The notes: generated from the letters alone by a model not told the origin. 64,000 bases of DNA from Datisca glomerata (GCA_003255025.1 QANY01005731.1:927621-991620), one strand, 5' to 3'; counted from the stretch's first letter, positions 38,628 through 51,030 are shown. Made by a program: numbers and translations.

Positions 38628-40710
38628 TCAGCGACCCGTCGATACTGTCAGCAAAACCAAGTCCTGAAATAAAGTTCTGCAACCATAAACCATGAACTGT
38701 GACCTCAAAGCATGTACAAACTCAGCTTCCATGGTGGATTCAACAATGATTGAATGCTTCACACTTTTCCATAAAATTGTCCTTCCAGCTAAAAGAAATA
38801 CATAGCCAAAAGCAGATTTTTTGCTGTCGAGACATCCAGCAAAATCTGAACCTGAATATCCAACCACGTCTAAATGATCAGACCTTATATAAGTGAGCAT
38901 GTACTCTCTGGTTCCTTGTAAGTATCTCACTACTTTTTTCGCAGCTTTCCAGTGATCCAATTCTTCCATTTGTTTCCGTTCTAATTCATTGTTTGGATAT
39001 TGCATAGGGCTAAACTTATCACCCTTTTGAATTGGAACAACTCCACCTGAGCATTTTTCCATTTTAAATCTCTCTAAAATTTTATTGATATATGCCTTTT
39101 GAGACAATCCTAACATTCCTTATGATCTATCTTAGAATATATCTATCCATATTACATAAGTCGCCTCTCCCATATCTTTCATTTCAAAATTATTAAAGAG
39201 AAATTTCTTGGTCTCATGCAACATACCAAGATCATTACTAGTAAGTAAAATATCATCAACATATAAAACTAGAAACATAATTTTGCTCCCACTGATCTTA
39301 AGATACATACATCGATCAACAATGTTTTCTTTAAATCCAAAAAAAGTTTTGGTATCATTGAACTTGAGATACCGTTGTCTAGAGGCTTGCTTAAGTCCAT
39401 ATATTGATTTTTCTAGTTTACACACCATATGGTCATTTCGTTTAGGTAATAAGTCTTTAGGTTGATCCATGTAGACTTCTTATTCTAAAACCACATTTAG
39501 AAATGCGGTTTTCACATACATTTGATATAACTCTTAAGTCAAATGAGCTACCAATGCCATAATGATTCTAAGTGAGTCTTTTTTAGAGACTGGTGAAAAT
39601 GTTTCTTTATAATTAATGTCATCCTTTTGAGTAAAACCTTTGGCAACGAGTCTGGCTTATAACATTCAATGTTGCCCTTAGAGTCACATTTGGTCTTAAA
39701 GACCCATTTACATCCATCTTTCTTACAACCTTTAGGCAATGCAACAAGATTCCAAACATTATTTTACTCCATAGATTTTAATTCATCTTTCATGTCCTCA
39801 ATCCATTTAGTAGAATAATTACTTTCTATAGCTTGTGAAAATGAAATTGGATCGTCATCGATTCCTATGTCAATTTATAACTCCTGTAAATAAATCACAT
39901 AATCATTAGGAACGACATATCTCCTTTCTCGTTGAGTCCTTCTTAATGTCATCTCTTGTGGCTCATCTATAGTATGTTCATTAGTGATGATAAATTTGGG
40001 AGCGTCTTATCATTTATTTTTTGTTCTTGAGTATTGTAAGGTTGTTCGACAACTACGAGAACATCAACTTTAGAAGTTAAAGGTAAAGGGATTTGCGTCT
40101 TAACTTCTTGGATAACCACTTTACGTGATTCTTTACTCCCACTAGATTCACCATTTTCAATGAATCTAACATTTTCAGATTCAACAATTTTTAGACTATG
40201 AGTAGGACAATAAAATCTATACCCTTTTGATTTTTCAGGATAACCAATGAAATATCCACTAGTCATCCTAAAATCTAATTTATTTTCATGTGGATTATAG
40301 ATTCTTACTTCTTCCACATAACCCCATACATGTATGTGCCTTAAACTAGGTTTCCTTCCAGTCCATAGCTTAAAAGGAGTTTTTGGAACTGCTTTAGTAG
40401 GAATCTTATTTAACAAATACATTGCAGTCTTTAAAGAATTCATCCACAACACATAGGTAAAGATGAGTTACTAAGCATACTCCTGACCATATCCATTAAA
40501 ATACGTTTATACCTTTCTGCTACACCATTTTGTTGTGGTGTACCCGACATAGTATATTGAGCACATATGCCATGTCGTTCAAGGAATTTAGAAAATGGAC
40601 CAGGATGTTGTTTTGATTCATCATACCTTCCATAATATTCACCACCTCTCGCATTTTACGATTTTCACTTTTCTATCTAGTTGCCTTTCAACCTCATTTA
40701 TAAACACTTA
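38628..40710 (-). pseudogene. copia-2 pol (integrase, RT, RNase H), broken
   Basis: Reading leftwards: integrase C-terminal half with GTPQQNGVAERY near 40540, then the CWGY-like VWGY segment near 40310; RT with YGLKQASRQ near 39390 and YVDDILL near 39245-39263; RNase H with GYSGSDFAG near 38860 and STMEAEF near 38720. Frameshifts near 40450 and 40660, stops near 39500-39550 and a stop between RT and RNase H near 39120 inactivate it. Confidence 0.88.
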
Positions 40711-42260
40711 AAAAGTATCTATTGCTTGAGATTTGTCATGCAACAGATATATATATATATATATAACCATAACGTGAAAAGTCATCGATAAAAGTGATAA
40801 AATATTTTTCTCCACCAAAAGATGGAGCATCAAAAGTCCATAATATCAGTATGTATAATCTCAAGAAGATGTGTACTTCTTATGGCTCCTTTCTTTGTGT
40901 GTTTGGTTGGCTTTCCCTTAATACAATCCACACACATACTTAGATCTGTAAAATCTAAGTTTGAAAGAATTTCATTCGTTACTAATCTCTCTAATCTTTT
41001 TTTAGAGATGTGACCTAAACGTTTATGCCATGAGAAAACTAATGCTCATCGACTAAACTTCATTTCGTACCAACATTATGATGCAAGGTTAAAAGGGTTT
41101 CAGCAAAAAATTATCAAGTTTCATACGATAATACCTATCATGTACACACCGAACTAATAAGGCTATTTTTGAATAAACTAAAACATTCATTCCTAAATTT
41201 AAAGGTAAATCTAGCAGTATCAAGTTTGGACAAAGAAACTAAGTTATGAGAGATAGTAGTTACATAGAGAGATTCAAACAAGTCTAAATGATTTCTTGTG
41301 TCTAAAATCAAACGGTAAGTCACAATGGCTTTAACATGAGCTTTTAACACGGTTTCCCCTGTAAACAAAGTTCTAATTTGGATTTACGGTTCGGATCGTA
41401 AGGAATCTATACATTGTTTTAAAGATATGAGCAGTAGAAGTAGAGTCAATCCACCAAGTACTATAAGGAACTTCAGTTAAGTTCGATTCAAAACATACAA
41501 AAGCACAAGGCTTACTTTTCTTCTCAAACCAAGCTTTACGCTTTAAGCAATCTTTCTGATAATGCCCAGATTTCTTGCAAAAGTGGCACTTATCATTCTT
41601 TTGTTCCTTTTGTGAATTTGAACATCTTTAGATGCCTCATTCAGCTTGTGAAGTTTTTTCTTCAGGCCCTTTCCAGGCTTCCTCCCAACATTCTCTCCAG
41701 CTCCTTAATCACTTACGAGATGAATGGAATGAATTCCTTGGTTCTTGAGTTTTTGTTCCTCTTAAACTAACATATTAGCCAATTTATTAACAAACCACTT
41801 GTCCTTAATAATGTTGTAATTCATTTGAAATGACCCATACTAAGCCCATGAGGCAAAGAATTAATAATAAATTGTACTAAGAAATGTTCATCCACGTTTA
41901 ATCTCAAAGACTTAAACTTTGCTGCTAGATTTGTCATTTCAAGAATATGCTCATGCATACTGCGAGAACCATCAAATTCCATGGTGTCAAGCTAGTCATT
42001 AATGTTCCAGCAAGTGACTTATCGACAGTTTAGGAACACTCTTTCAAAAATTTAATAAATTTCTTAGCATTGTCAGCTTTGGGAAGAGTAGACTTTATTG
42101 TTTGCTATAGTCATTCGCATGAACATTGAGCTTAATTTATTCGACCTTTCCTAAGTTTTATGGAAAGATCTTTTATCAGCACTGCTTTTCTTAGTAATAG
42201 GGTTTCTCTACTTGAAGTGCTAAGTCAAGATCCTATTCACACCTAGGTGAAACTAGACTT
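40711..42260 (-). pseudogene. copia-2 gag and pre-integrase region, broken
   Basis: A zinc knuckle CHFCKKSGHYQKDC with all four ligands lies near 41548-41589. Downstream of it is a protease-like WWIDSTSTAH stretch near 41440 and a pre-integrase region (41138-41368, HNLVSLSKL). The capsid part to about 42260 is full of stops. A short (AT)n run lies at about 40748-40764. Confidence 0.75.
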
Positions 42261-43366
42261 ATGCACACCAGTCTTGGAACAGATGAAGCAAGTGAATGAG
42301 AGAAACACGAGCATATATTGCAAAGGTTCATAAAACATTCTAACATTAATGCTTTAAGTAGTAAACTTTAACACATAATCAATTTCAGATTCAACACAAT
42401 ACATGTACGTCTAATATAATTAATTTGGCAATACTATGACATACCATTAATTAACAATAATGATGCAAGTATAATTATACTTAATTTGATAACTATGTAT
42501 ACTCTCACTAGACATATCTGATATCTTTAGATATATAAAATATATCTAATAGAATATACTAATTATCACAATAATGTTCATTTTTCACTGGAATAATTAA
42601 TCTACCATTGGGTAATTATAAAATATCCATGAAAAATGAACTTTAATACGCTCATGATAAAACACTCTAATATACTATCATGTCATTTTCCATTAGTATG
42701 CATCAACAATTCATAGGCAAGTAAAAGTATTTACATAAATTTAATCCATAAAACTTTATAGTTTGGCCACTTTGATGACTAACAAACTAACTTAATATGG
42801 ACTTGAAGTATATGAAACTAATCTCAGTAAATGCATGAAACTAAATTTTACCAAATATATTCATCGCATAATACAAGTATATTGAAAGTGGGTGCAGAAC
42901 CGAATTGCATAGCGTAAAAGATTCATGACTTCATAAAAACAAAAATTAGTGACATTAACATGCATTTTTTCTGCAATTTGGAAAGACCCCAAAAATTCAA
43001 TTTCATATTACAATAAGACCTGTACTAGGAAAGCCACAATGCCTTTCACTTAGAAATCAATCATGCAAATCGTATTAGCACATACTGGGGGCATATAAAC
43101 TTGAATTACCACAATCATGAATAAACTTCTTGTATTTGCCGAAGAGATGCAGCGGAAACAAGAAAGAAAAAAAACTTTATAATTAACCTACCCGTTATCA
43201 AAATTAGAATTTTCTTTCAATTCTCAAAATTGCAGTGGATAGACAATATAAACAAGAAGAAAAAAATTCTGAAACTGTTCGTAACAAAATTAGAGATCGG
43301 TCTTATAGACAGATCATCATTTCAATGGAAAATCATAAATTCTACAACTTAGGCTCGGATATCACA
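42261..43366 (-). other. copia-2 5' leader with primer-binding site
   Basis: This AT-rich non-coding leader lies between the 5' LTR and gag. The primer-site complement is at 43352-43364. Nothing else was recognised. Confidence 0.65.
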
Positions 43367-44054
43367 TGTAAACAATTCAATTTAATTGAATTCCATTAAA
43401 TAAACTCTAATTCTCAAATCTTTAGAAGTTTATGAATGTCACATAATTGGATGTAGAAAACATACCTTTTAAATCGAAGTCGACAAAAGTCAAAGCAATG
43501 ATCGACATGCCGGTATCAAAGACAGAGAAAGAAATCCGGGTTGGGGCAGGCTACAATACATCAGCAGGTTCATTGCCCAGCTCACACCCATCTGTGATCC
43601 GATCTTTAAACTGCTCAGAAAGAAGACCCCGCCTTTTTCAAAAAAGATAGACACAAGGAATGAGGATTGCCAAAAGGCGTTTGACAAAGTGAATAAATAT
43701 CTATTCAATCCTCCCATTCTGGTACCGCCAACGCCTGGTCGACCTCTCCTGATGTATCCGTCAGTAATGAAAGCATCCATGAGTTCTGTCCTTGGTCAGC
43801 ATGATGAAAGGGGTAGGAAAGAAAGAGCCATATACGATCTCAGCAAGAAGTTCATTGATTATGAGACAGACAAGGTAGACGGTTTTTGATGACCAAATCC
43901 CTTTATTTTATTTTAAGCTTTTAGTTGTACCTTTTCATCAAAGGTTGCATATGTAACTTCCTTCAATTAAAATAGTCCAATAAGATTTTAGTATTTCACA
44001 ATTAAGCCACAGATATATCATAATCATATAATATATGTCCATGACCAAATTACG
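43367..44054 (-). repeat. copia-2 5' LTR, interrupted by foreign DNA
   Basis: Bases 43367-43465 and about 43886-44054 match the two ends of the left LTR. About 110 bp of LTR middle (the counterpart of about 37746-37857) is missing and 43466-43885 stands in its place. Confidence 0.82.
43466..43885 (+). pseudogene. Gypsy RT/RNase H fragment inside copia-2 LTR
   Basis: The plus strand encodes a gypsy RT connection segment: KVKAMIDMPVSKTEKEIR near 43484, then, after a frameshift, the FIAQLTPICDP block near 43567, PPILVPPTPGRPLL near 43714, and LGQHDERGRKERAIYDLSKKF near 43792. It is far less decayed than the gypsy copy at 33680. It has no LTR or target duplication of its own, so it looks like captured or filler DNA. 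Confidence 0.85.
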
Positions 44055-44255
44055 ACACGTAGATCTTGAAACGAGCACCCATACATTTTTCTCTACAGTT
44101 CTACTCTACACTATATTGCCCAATAGGGTATACAAATTACTGACCTTTCTTCCTATGAGCATAATACGAGGACATATTCAGACTTTCAAAAGCGCGTGTT
44201 GTGCTTTGTACCAACAACCCCTCGAGACTAAAGCTCCCAATAAGATTATGTTACT

Positions 44256-44664
44256 TAGGGGTATTCAAAATTATCCCAAATCGACCGAACCGTATAAAAA
44301 ATGACTGGACTGATCGGTTCCTTATATGCGTTAGGTTCAGTTCAGTTAAAAAAAAGTGAGAATTGAAGTTTCGATTCAGTTCAAAATTTTGGTGGTTTTC
44401 GAACCGAACCGAACATAACCGAAACATTAAATTCATACTATTTTTCTACTTTTTATATATAATTTTTTATAAAACTGAATCAAACCGAACCGAAATTAAA
44501 TTTTAATTTTATATTATTTTTTCAATATATCATTTAAAAATTATTAATTTTTTTAAATTAATAATACTGAACTGAACTAAAACTCACGGTTCGTTCAATT
44601 CTTTTAGCATGAACGGTTCGAATCGGTTCAATTTTATCGTCGAACCGAACCGCGAACACCCTTA
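44256..44664. mobile_element. hAT-type MITE, 409 bp
   Basis: The ends are TAGGGGTATTC and GAACACCCTTA, imperfect inverted repeats. The 8-bp flanks are ATGTTACT (44248-44255) and ATGTTCCT (44665-44672), 7 of 8 matching. The inside is rich in AACCGAACCG and CGGTTC. No ORF is meaningful. Confidence 0.88.
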
Positions 44665-44672
44665 ATGTTCCT

Positions 44673-45036
44673 CATCAGATCTAGAACATGTCGCACACCC
44701 ATCCTAATCCTTATCAATCCATTTGTTTTCTTATTTTAAATTGTCCTAATTTCCACAAATTCATGCGAGGTATTATTCTCATAAATACCTCTCCAACCAT
44801 AGGTTCATAAGATGTAAACCATGCCATGTGACAAATGCTGGTCTATTTGCCAACAATCTTCCATCATCACCTGCCTACAAACACAAAGCATTTCCCGAAA
44901 GTCGGACATCTGACCATCAGGCTTTTGATACCAATCGAAAGAGCAATCGCGTAGCATTGAACTAAAAGTTATAGCTGGTAGTTAAGATGCGATTTTATTT
45001 CTTTTATTTAGTTCAAGCATACGCTCACGTTTGGAC
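44673..45036. other. Internal remnant of copia-3
   Basis: No coding sequence is recognised. GCTTTTGATACCAA near 44922 resembles the complement of a tRNA-iMet primer site and may come from a further decayed LTR element. Confidence 0.4.
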
Positions 45037-45420
45037 TAAGGGTATTCATGGTTCAATTCGATTAGTTTTTTGTGAAAAACTGAACCAAGCTAAAACTTCA
45101 GTTCAATAGTAAAATCGAACCGAATAGTTCATATCAAAATAACTAAACCAAACCGTAAGTTTCGATTTAGTTTGATATTATTAATTAAAATAGTTTTTAA
45201 TAAAATCAAAGTTTTATTTCGGTTCGGTTTGATATGAAATTATGTATATACAAATAAAAAAATAATATGAATTTAATGTTTCAGTTCGGTTCAATTAAAA
45301 AACTGAACATTTTCTAAACCGAATCGAAGATTCGGTTCGGCAGAGCTGTCAAACCAAACCGAACTTCAGGGACCTAAAGAATCGACCATTTTGGGTTCGG
45401 GACACTTTTGAACACCCATA
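45037..45420. mobile_element. hAT-type MITE, 384 bp
   Basis: The ends are TAAGGGTATTC and GAACACCCATA. The flanks are GTTTGGAC (45029-45036) and GTTTTGAC (45421-45428), 7 of 8 matching. It has CGGTTCGG/CCGAACC-rich subterminal sequence like the other two MITEs, and no ORF. Confidence 0.88.
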
Positions 45421-45598
45421 GTTTTGACTATAACTTTAACCCACTAGGCCTTGCCACGTGACAGGATGTTGACTCTCTACCATTGTCATCACTAACTCGT
45501 AACAATATTCGTGGATCGTACTTGATGAACAATACTTGTTAATATAGTCACGAAATTCAACTACTTTAATAGAAGCTAACCTTAGCTTTGATACAACT

Positions 45599-46134
45599 TG
45601 TTAAAAAACACGTTTCTTAAAAATATTATGCCATATTTATTTAACGTTAATAATCTCCATGACCTTTAATTTTTCAAATCTATAATAAAATAGTTTGGTA
45701 GAGAAAATAAATGTCACAGATAAGAGAACAACATTTTTCATGTGGAAAACTCACAAAGGGAAAAACCACACAGAACCTAATCCAGAAACCTTTCACTATA
45801 GATAAAGAGATTACACCATATTTCTTAGCTCTCGCTCTAATGCTAGAAAATATATTAAGAGAAATACAACACTCTTTAATCCCTAAGTCTCAACACACTC
45901 CACTCTTTCTTTCACGATCTCTCATTCACTCTCTCTTCTTTTTTTACTCACTCACTATCTCTTGTTCATTCTCATTTGCACACACTTCACTCTCGTAAGA
46001 ACACAATTCATACTAGACTAAAGAGCTATAGATTTTTTGTACATCCATCACATTCATGCATTTTAATGTCTTCACTATTAAGCACTATTCATTCTCTTTT
46101 ATGTTTTATTTTTTTCTTTCTCTTTGAACAGTCA
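45599..46134 (-). repeat. copia-3 right (5') LTR, first part
   Basis: It starts TGTTAAAA beside a primer-site complement (about 45583-45597) and aligns with 30384-30890. It stops abruptly at the LARD-like insertion. The last 64 bases of this LTR reappear at 60149-60212. Confidence 0.65.
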
Positions 46135-46626
46135 AAATCTACATAACACGTGGTAAGATTTAGAACGAAAACTTCATCGTAAGATCAACTAGACGGTTAT
46201 GAAGAGAAGATCAATCAGATAAAAGTACATGGCTTGCCAATGTGACAATCCAAAGAAAAGCTAATCAAGATCATTGAATTGATTAGACGGTTAAGATTTA
46301 CTTAGTTGTTAATGTTGATAAACTAGATCTTAGTGGAATATTCTTTTGATCTTATTTTCAGTTAGAGTTAGATAAGTTGTATCAGATTCTATGTAACTGA
46401 TTGGATGCTTATAAATAGAGACACATGTAACATACATAAGGCACAGACCTACAAGAAACATGCCTACACAAAATACAAGAGAATATCAAAAGCCTTCTCG
46501 TATTTTTTCTTCCCTTTAAGGGGGTTTCACGTAAACTATTCTGTCTTTATTCTCTCATTCTCTCTCTAAATATTTGTCTTTATTATTCATTCGTAAAGGG
46601 TTCCCTATACCAAAAAATAATTTACA
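46135..46626 (+). repeat. LARD copy A 5' LTR (492 bp)
   Basis: It is TG...CA bounded and matches 50388-50934, and in inverted form 61202-61794. Confidence 0.9.
46410..46418 (+). promoter_or_regulatory. LTR TATA box
   Basis: TATAAATAG is conserved in the three LTR copies (46410, 50696, and inverted near 61480). It is the likely core promoter of the element. Confidence 0.65.
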
Positions 46627-47689
46627 TTTTGTTGCTTTCATCAAGGCTGAAAGAAAAACTTGAGAAATCTCTTCTAAAATGCACAAAATCAAGTCAGACG
46701 CCCACTCAACAACAGAAATGGAAGTAAAAAATGAAAGCGGAAGTAGAAACGAAAGCCAAAATAGAAACGAAAATAGAAACAGGTAAGGAATGGAAAATGG
46801 AAATGAGTTAGAAGCTGAAATGAAAACAACAACGAGTGCGGAACAGGAAACAAAAATGAATAGTAAACGTATTCCTTACATCTTGAATTAACATTATTAT
46901 TGGCATATTTCTTTTACGCAATTACTATTCTCTAAAAAAATGCCGTGGAAATTTTAAAGAATTTGTGCCTCTGCATCTAGCATTGAGTAGACCTCATACA
47001 ATAACAGTCCTAGCTCTACCGTATCTTTTGTTTCATTTCTTCTGGAACAATCACAAATACTTTTTTGATTATGGATCTACTATCAGAAACTCAATGCGTA
47101 ATCTTAGCATTCAATGTGTATTCCTGAATAATCTCATTTTTCAATTATTCAACCATTTCATTTTACCAAGTTCAATGTTAGTCAGATTAGTCAACATTTC
47201 TATGTTTCGATGCAACAACGAGATGTTATTTGTAACAAGTAGTTTTGTTGGTTGGTTAATTGGTCACATTTTATTCATGAAATGGGTTGGATTGGTATTA
47301 GTCTTCAATTTGATGTATGAGAAACACAATTTTGAAATTTGAATTTTAATTTTTTTTTAAAATTTGTTATGACAAGATTATTTTGAATTTTGAATTTTAA
47401 ATTAAATCAAATTTTGGATTCTAATTCAAATTTTAAATTTCAGCTTATCTCAAGCTAAAAAAAAGATGATAAATTCTTTCACGGATGGTGAACAAAAACA
47501 TAAAAAAATTATATGTCTATTTTTGAAGGTTTTGTCTTTCTTTTTCTAGTGCAAGAAAATAAAAGATGCACGGATGAAGAAACGTAAAAGATGACTCACA
47601 AAGTAATTCCGCGACGGAAATACCCAACCACTTCCTCTATGTACCAATCTGAAGTTGCTCACAAAATGGAACACAAAATAAAAAAGATA

Positions 47690-48480
47690 CGGATTACATG
47701 ATGAATCATACACTATTCAAAAGTCCAGAAATCTACTTCTTGGAAAATTTTGCGAAAATCGATTTGGAGCTCCCGACCAAAAGTTATAGTGGCTTTTGTA
47801 CATGTTGTTCAGGAAAGTAAACCTATTCACATCTTTGAAATTTAATTTTTAAACTGTATCAATTTAGACAGTATTACATGAAGAATAATATATCATTATA
47901 AATATATGGATGTCTACTTGTTGAAGAATTTTACAGAATTCAATTCCGAGCTCCCGATCAAAAGTTATGGTAATTTTCATGAAAGTTGTTCAGAAAACAA
48001 AAATATTATGTAGAACAGTAAATTTTGGAAATTATTCTTTATACATTGGAAGCTAATTACATACGAATTATCTATTATTATAAACATATGGAAGTCTATT
48101 TCTTGGAGAATTTTACGGAATTTAATTTGGAGCTTTCGATCGTTTTTGTCTATTCAGAAAAGTAAGGCTATTCATATCTTTCAAATTGAATCTTTAAATT
48201 GTACCGATTTAGGCAGTATTTCGTGAATAATTATATATTATTAGAAAGAAATGGATGTCTATTTCTTGAAGAATTTTGAAAAGGTTATAATATTTTTCAT
48301 GAAATTTTTCAAGAAAGCAGGTTATGCAGAATAGTCAACTTCAGAAGTTAAATCATATTCACTGGAAGCCAATTACATGGCGAATCATGTATCATCAGAA
48401 ACATATGGAAATCAACTTCTTGGAGAATTTCACAGAATTCAATTTAGAGTTATAGATAAAAAATTATGACATGACACGTG
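47690..48480. repeat. About five diverged tandem units of 150-190 bp
   Basis: The landmark TCTA(C/T)TTCTTGGAGAATTTTAC-like recurs near 47730, 47911, 48098, 48259 and 48411. Each is followed by GGAGCTCCCGATCAAAAGTTAT or a variant. The same array, inverted, appears at about 63480-64000. Confidence 0.82.
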
Positions 48481-48519
48481 CAAAATCCTTAAAAGTAAAG
48501 TTGACCCGAACTTACGAGA

Positions 48520-49650
48520 CAAATACTTGGTGTCAAGTCTCTCTTCTCCAACATGACAAAGAAAATGAAAACAAGGGTTGACGATCTTTTGGCCTAAGTC
48601 ATGGGAAATGGGAAACTCTTAAGTCATGGGAAATGGGAAACTCATAAGTCATTCTCTCATAAATGAACAAAACAAAACAAGGGTCGGTGGTCCTTTAGCC
48701 TAAGTCCTTGGGAACGAGCAATTTGTAAAACCTTCTTTCAAAAATGTGCAAAACAAAACAAAAGTCGGCGATCCTTTAGCCTAAGTCCTCGGGAGTGGGT
48801 AATTTGTAAGTTCTTCTCCCAGAAATGTGTAAAACAAAATAATGGTTGGCAATCCTTTGGCCTAATTCCTTAGGAGCAGGCAAAACATTCTCTCAGAAGA
48901 ATGCAAAAGAAAATAAGGGTTGGCAGTCTTTTAGCCTAAGTCCTTGGGAGCGGGCAAAACATTCTCTCAGAAATGTGCAAAAGAAAATAAGGGTCGGCAG
49001 TTCTTTGGCCTAAGTCATTGAGAGCGGGCAAACCTTATCTCAGAAACGTGTAAAACAAAACAAGGGCCGGAGGTCCTTTGACTTAAGTCCTTGGGATCGG
49101 GCAAACCATATCTCAGAAATGAACAAAACAAACAAGAGCATAAGTCTACGGAAGTATATAACTCAAAGCCCTGTTCTTAAAAGGAAACGGGGCACATGTT
49201 TCTAAAAGTAAAATGGGGCCATGGTTTTTTATTTAAACCCAAGTCCTTGGGAGCGGACAGTTTGTAAGTCATTCTCTCAGAATGAAGGCCGGGCTATGGT
49301 TCTTTATTTGAGTCTAATTCCTCAAAGCGGGTAGTTCATAAGTCCTTCTCTCAGAATGAACACGAGGTCGTGGTTCTTTATTTGAGCCTAAGTTCTCAAA
49401 AACGAACAGTGCATAAGTCTTCTTCTCGAAAGAAAATAGGCAGTTCATAAATCTTTTCTCTCAGAATGAAGACGAGTCTATGATTCTTTATTTGAACTTA
49501 AATCCTTGGGAACGAGCAGTTCATAAGTCCTTACCTCTGAATGAAATTAAAGTCTTATCCTCAGGAACATATTTCACAACCAGAAAGAAATAGTTATTCT
49601 TAAGAGACTGGGAACGAAAAGTTTCCTAAGTGCTTAAGAACGGATTCTGT
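48520..49650. repeat. About ten diverged tandem units of about 110-120 bp
   Basis: The landmark CCTAAGTCCTTGGGAGCGGGC or a variant recurs together with TCTCAGAAATGTGCAAAA and AAGGGTCGGC. The array is stop-rich in all frames. It recurs inverted in copy B (about 62500-62870). Confidence 0.85.
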
Positions 49651-50387
49651 TGAAAGCTTGAATGAAGTAAAACAAAAAGAGAGTTCAATAGAAGAAAAAT
49701 TGCACAAACAAAGTGATTCTTATTAATCGAAGAAAAAAGAAAAGTATGAAAATGGGAGAAACTCTACCAATGAGTCCATAGCAAGGAAAACGAGAAAAAT
49801 TCTACCAATGAATGTGGTGCATCAAACTCGAACCCGCGTGATGAAAATATGAAACGACATACTGATTCCTTACTCATTTCAATAAATTATTATGTTATTG
49901 TTCTTGTACAACATTCTTCTCACAAAACTTAACGTACGACAAAAGGAAAAGAAAAATGAAGGAACGGGAGTAAATCTATCAATGAGCCCGTAGTGAAGAA
50001 AATGGGAAAAACTCCATCAATGAGTCCATAATGAAGAAAATGAGAAAAACTCTATCAATGAACCCATAATAAAGAAAATGGAAAAAACTCTATCATTGAG
50101 CTCGTAGTGAAATGAACGAAAAGACATAACAGCAAATGAATGAGAAGTAATCATCATCGATTGTAAACTGACAAAAAAGTTGCTTGACAATCTAAAAGAA
50201 TTTGTATACTAGAATAGAAGAACGTAACGGCAAAAGAAAAGGAGAAACCACCACTGACAGCGAACAATCGAAGAGTTAACTGGAAAAAACTATGTCGCAT
50301 GTTTCCAAGAGCGTGTGAGAAAAGAAGACAGGCATACGTAATAGATTCTTCAATGAATAAAATTTTGTTGAGTGTAATGAAGGCCAA
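49651..50387 (+). other. LARD copy A 3' internal region
   Basis: It contains short repeats of AAACTC(T/C)ATCAATGAGCCC-like sequence at 49750-50110. The purine-rich GTAATGAAGGCCAA lies directly before the 3' LTR as the polypurine tract. No protein was recognised. Confidence 0.7.
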
Positions 50388-50934
50388 TGAATAGTCAAAA
50401 TCTCACATGACACATGGTAAGATCTTGGCCGAAGACTCTATCGAAGAGATGATAGAGTGAGAACTGTATGATCAACTAGGTGGTTATGAAGAGGAGACCA
50501 ATCAGACGAGAGTACATGACTTGCCAATGTGAAAATCCAAATAGAAGTTAATCAAGACCATTGGATTGATCAGATAGTCAAGATTTACTTAGTTATTAAT
50601 GTTGATAAGCTATATCTTAGTGAAATATTATGTTGATCATATTTTTAGTTAGAATAGATAAACTGTATTAGATTGTATGTAACTGATTGAAGGCCTATAA
50701 ATAGAGGCATATGTAACAACATACATTAGGCACATACCTATGAGAAGGCACAAACCTACAAGACACATACCTGCACGGAATACAAGAGAATATCAAAAGT
50801 CTTTCTGAGATTTTTCTTCCCTTTAATAGTTTTTCACGTAAACTATTATGTCTTTATTCTCTCATTCTCTCTCTAAATATTTGTCTTTATTATTCATTCG
50901 TAAATGGTTTTTTATACCGAAAAAATCTTTTACA
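50388..50934 (+). repeat. LARD copy A 3' LTR (547 bp)
   Basis: It matches the 5' LTR but is longer by small insertions, notably near 50437 and 50740. Its TATAAATAG is at 50696-50704. Confidence 0.9.
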
Positions 50935-50947
50935 CTTCTTCAGTATA

Positions 50948-51030
50948 GGGTTATTTGCATAATTATACCCTTTTCATTTTTAGTTAGGATTTTTATACCC
51001 CTTTTCAAAAACTAAGAATTTTATACCCAT
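50948..51030 (+). repeat. MULE left terminal inverted repeat
   Basis: It aligns with the complement of 60064-60148 over about 82 bp. Shared blocks include GTTATTT-CATAA-TATACC and TTTTATACCC. Confidence 0.82.

Larger units (their letters stand above)
37644..44054 (-). mobile_element. Degenerate Ty1/copia element on minus strand (copia-2)
   Basis: The left (3') LTR is 37644-38025. The right (5') LTR is 43367-44054, lengthened by a foreign insert. Just inside the right LTR, GGCTCGGATATCA (43352-43364) is the complement of a copia primer site close to TGGTATCAGAGCC. Just inside the left LTR, the complement of 38026-38050 reads CCAAGTGGAAGAATGTAAAC, a copia-type polypurine tract. Gag and pol remnants read leftwards between them. 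The right LTR ends TTACG instead of TTACA, and target duplications are not clear (TGTAG on the left against ACACG on the right). Confidence 0.85.
46135..50934 (+). mobile_element. Non-coding LTR element, LARD-like, copy A
   Basis: The direct LTRs are 46135-46626 and 50388-50934. They start TGAA(C/T)AGTCAAAATCT and end TTTACA. The 3.8 kb between them holds two tandem repeat arrays and no protein domain. TTGTTGCTTTCATCAAGG after the 5' LTR resembles the TTGGTGCTTTCAT leader often seen after plant gypsy LTRs, so a gypsy origin is possible. The flanks CTCTT and CTTCT are not a clean duplication. It sits in the copia-3 LTR. Confidence 0.88.

Noticed and set aside
46965..47342. 125-codon hydrophobic ORF in LARD copy A
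   Set aside because: No recognisable domain, no matching ORF evident in copy B, and the composition of AT-rich DNA; considered chance.
46130..50939. Clean target duplication for LARD copy A
   Set aside because: The flanking 5-mers CTCTT and CTTCT match at only 3 of 5 positions in a simple pyrimidine run, so no duplication is claimed.
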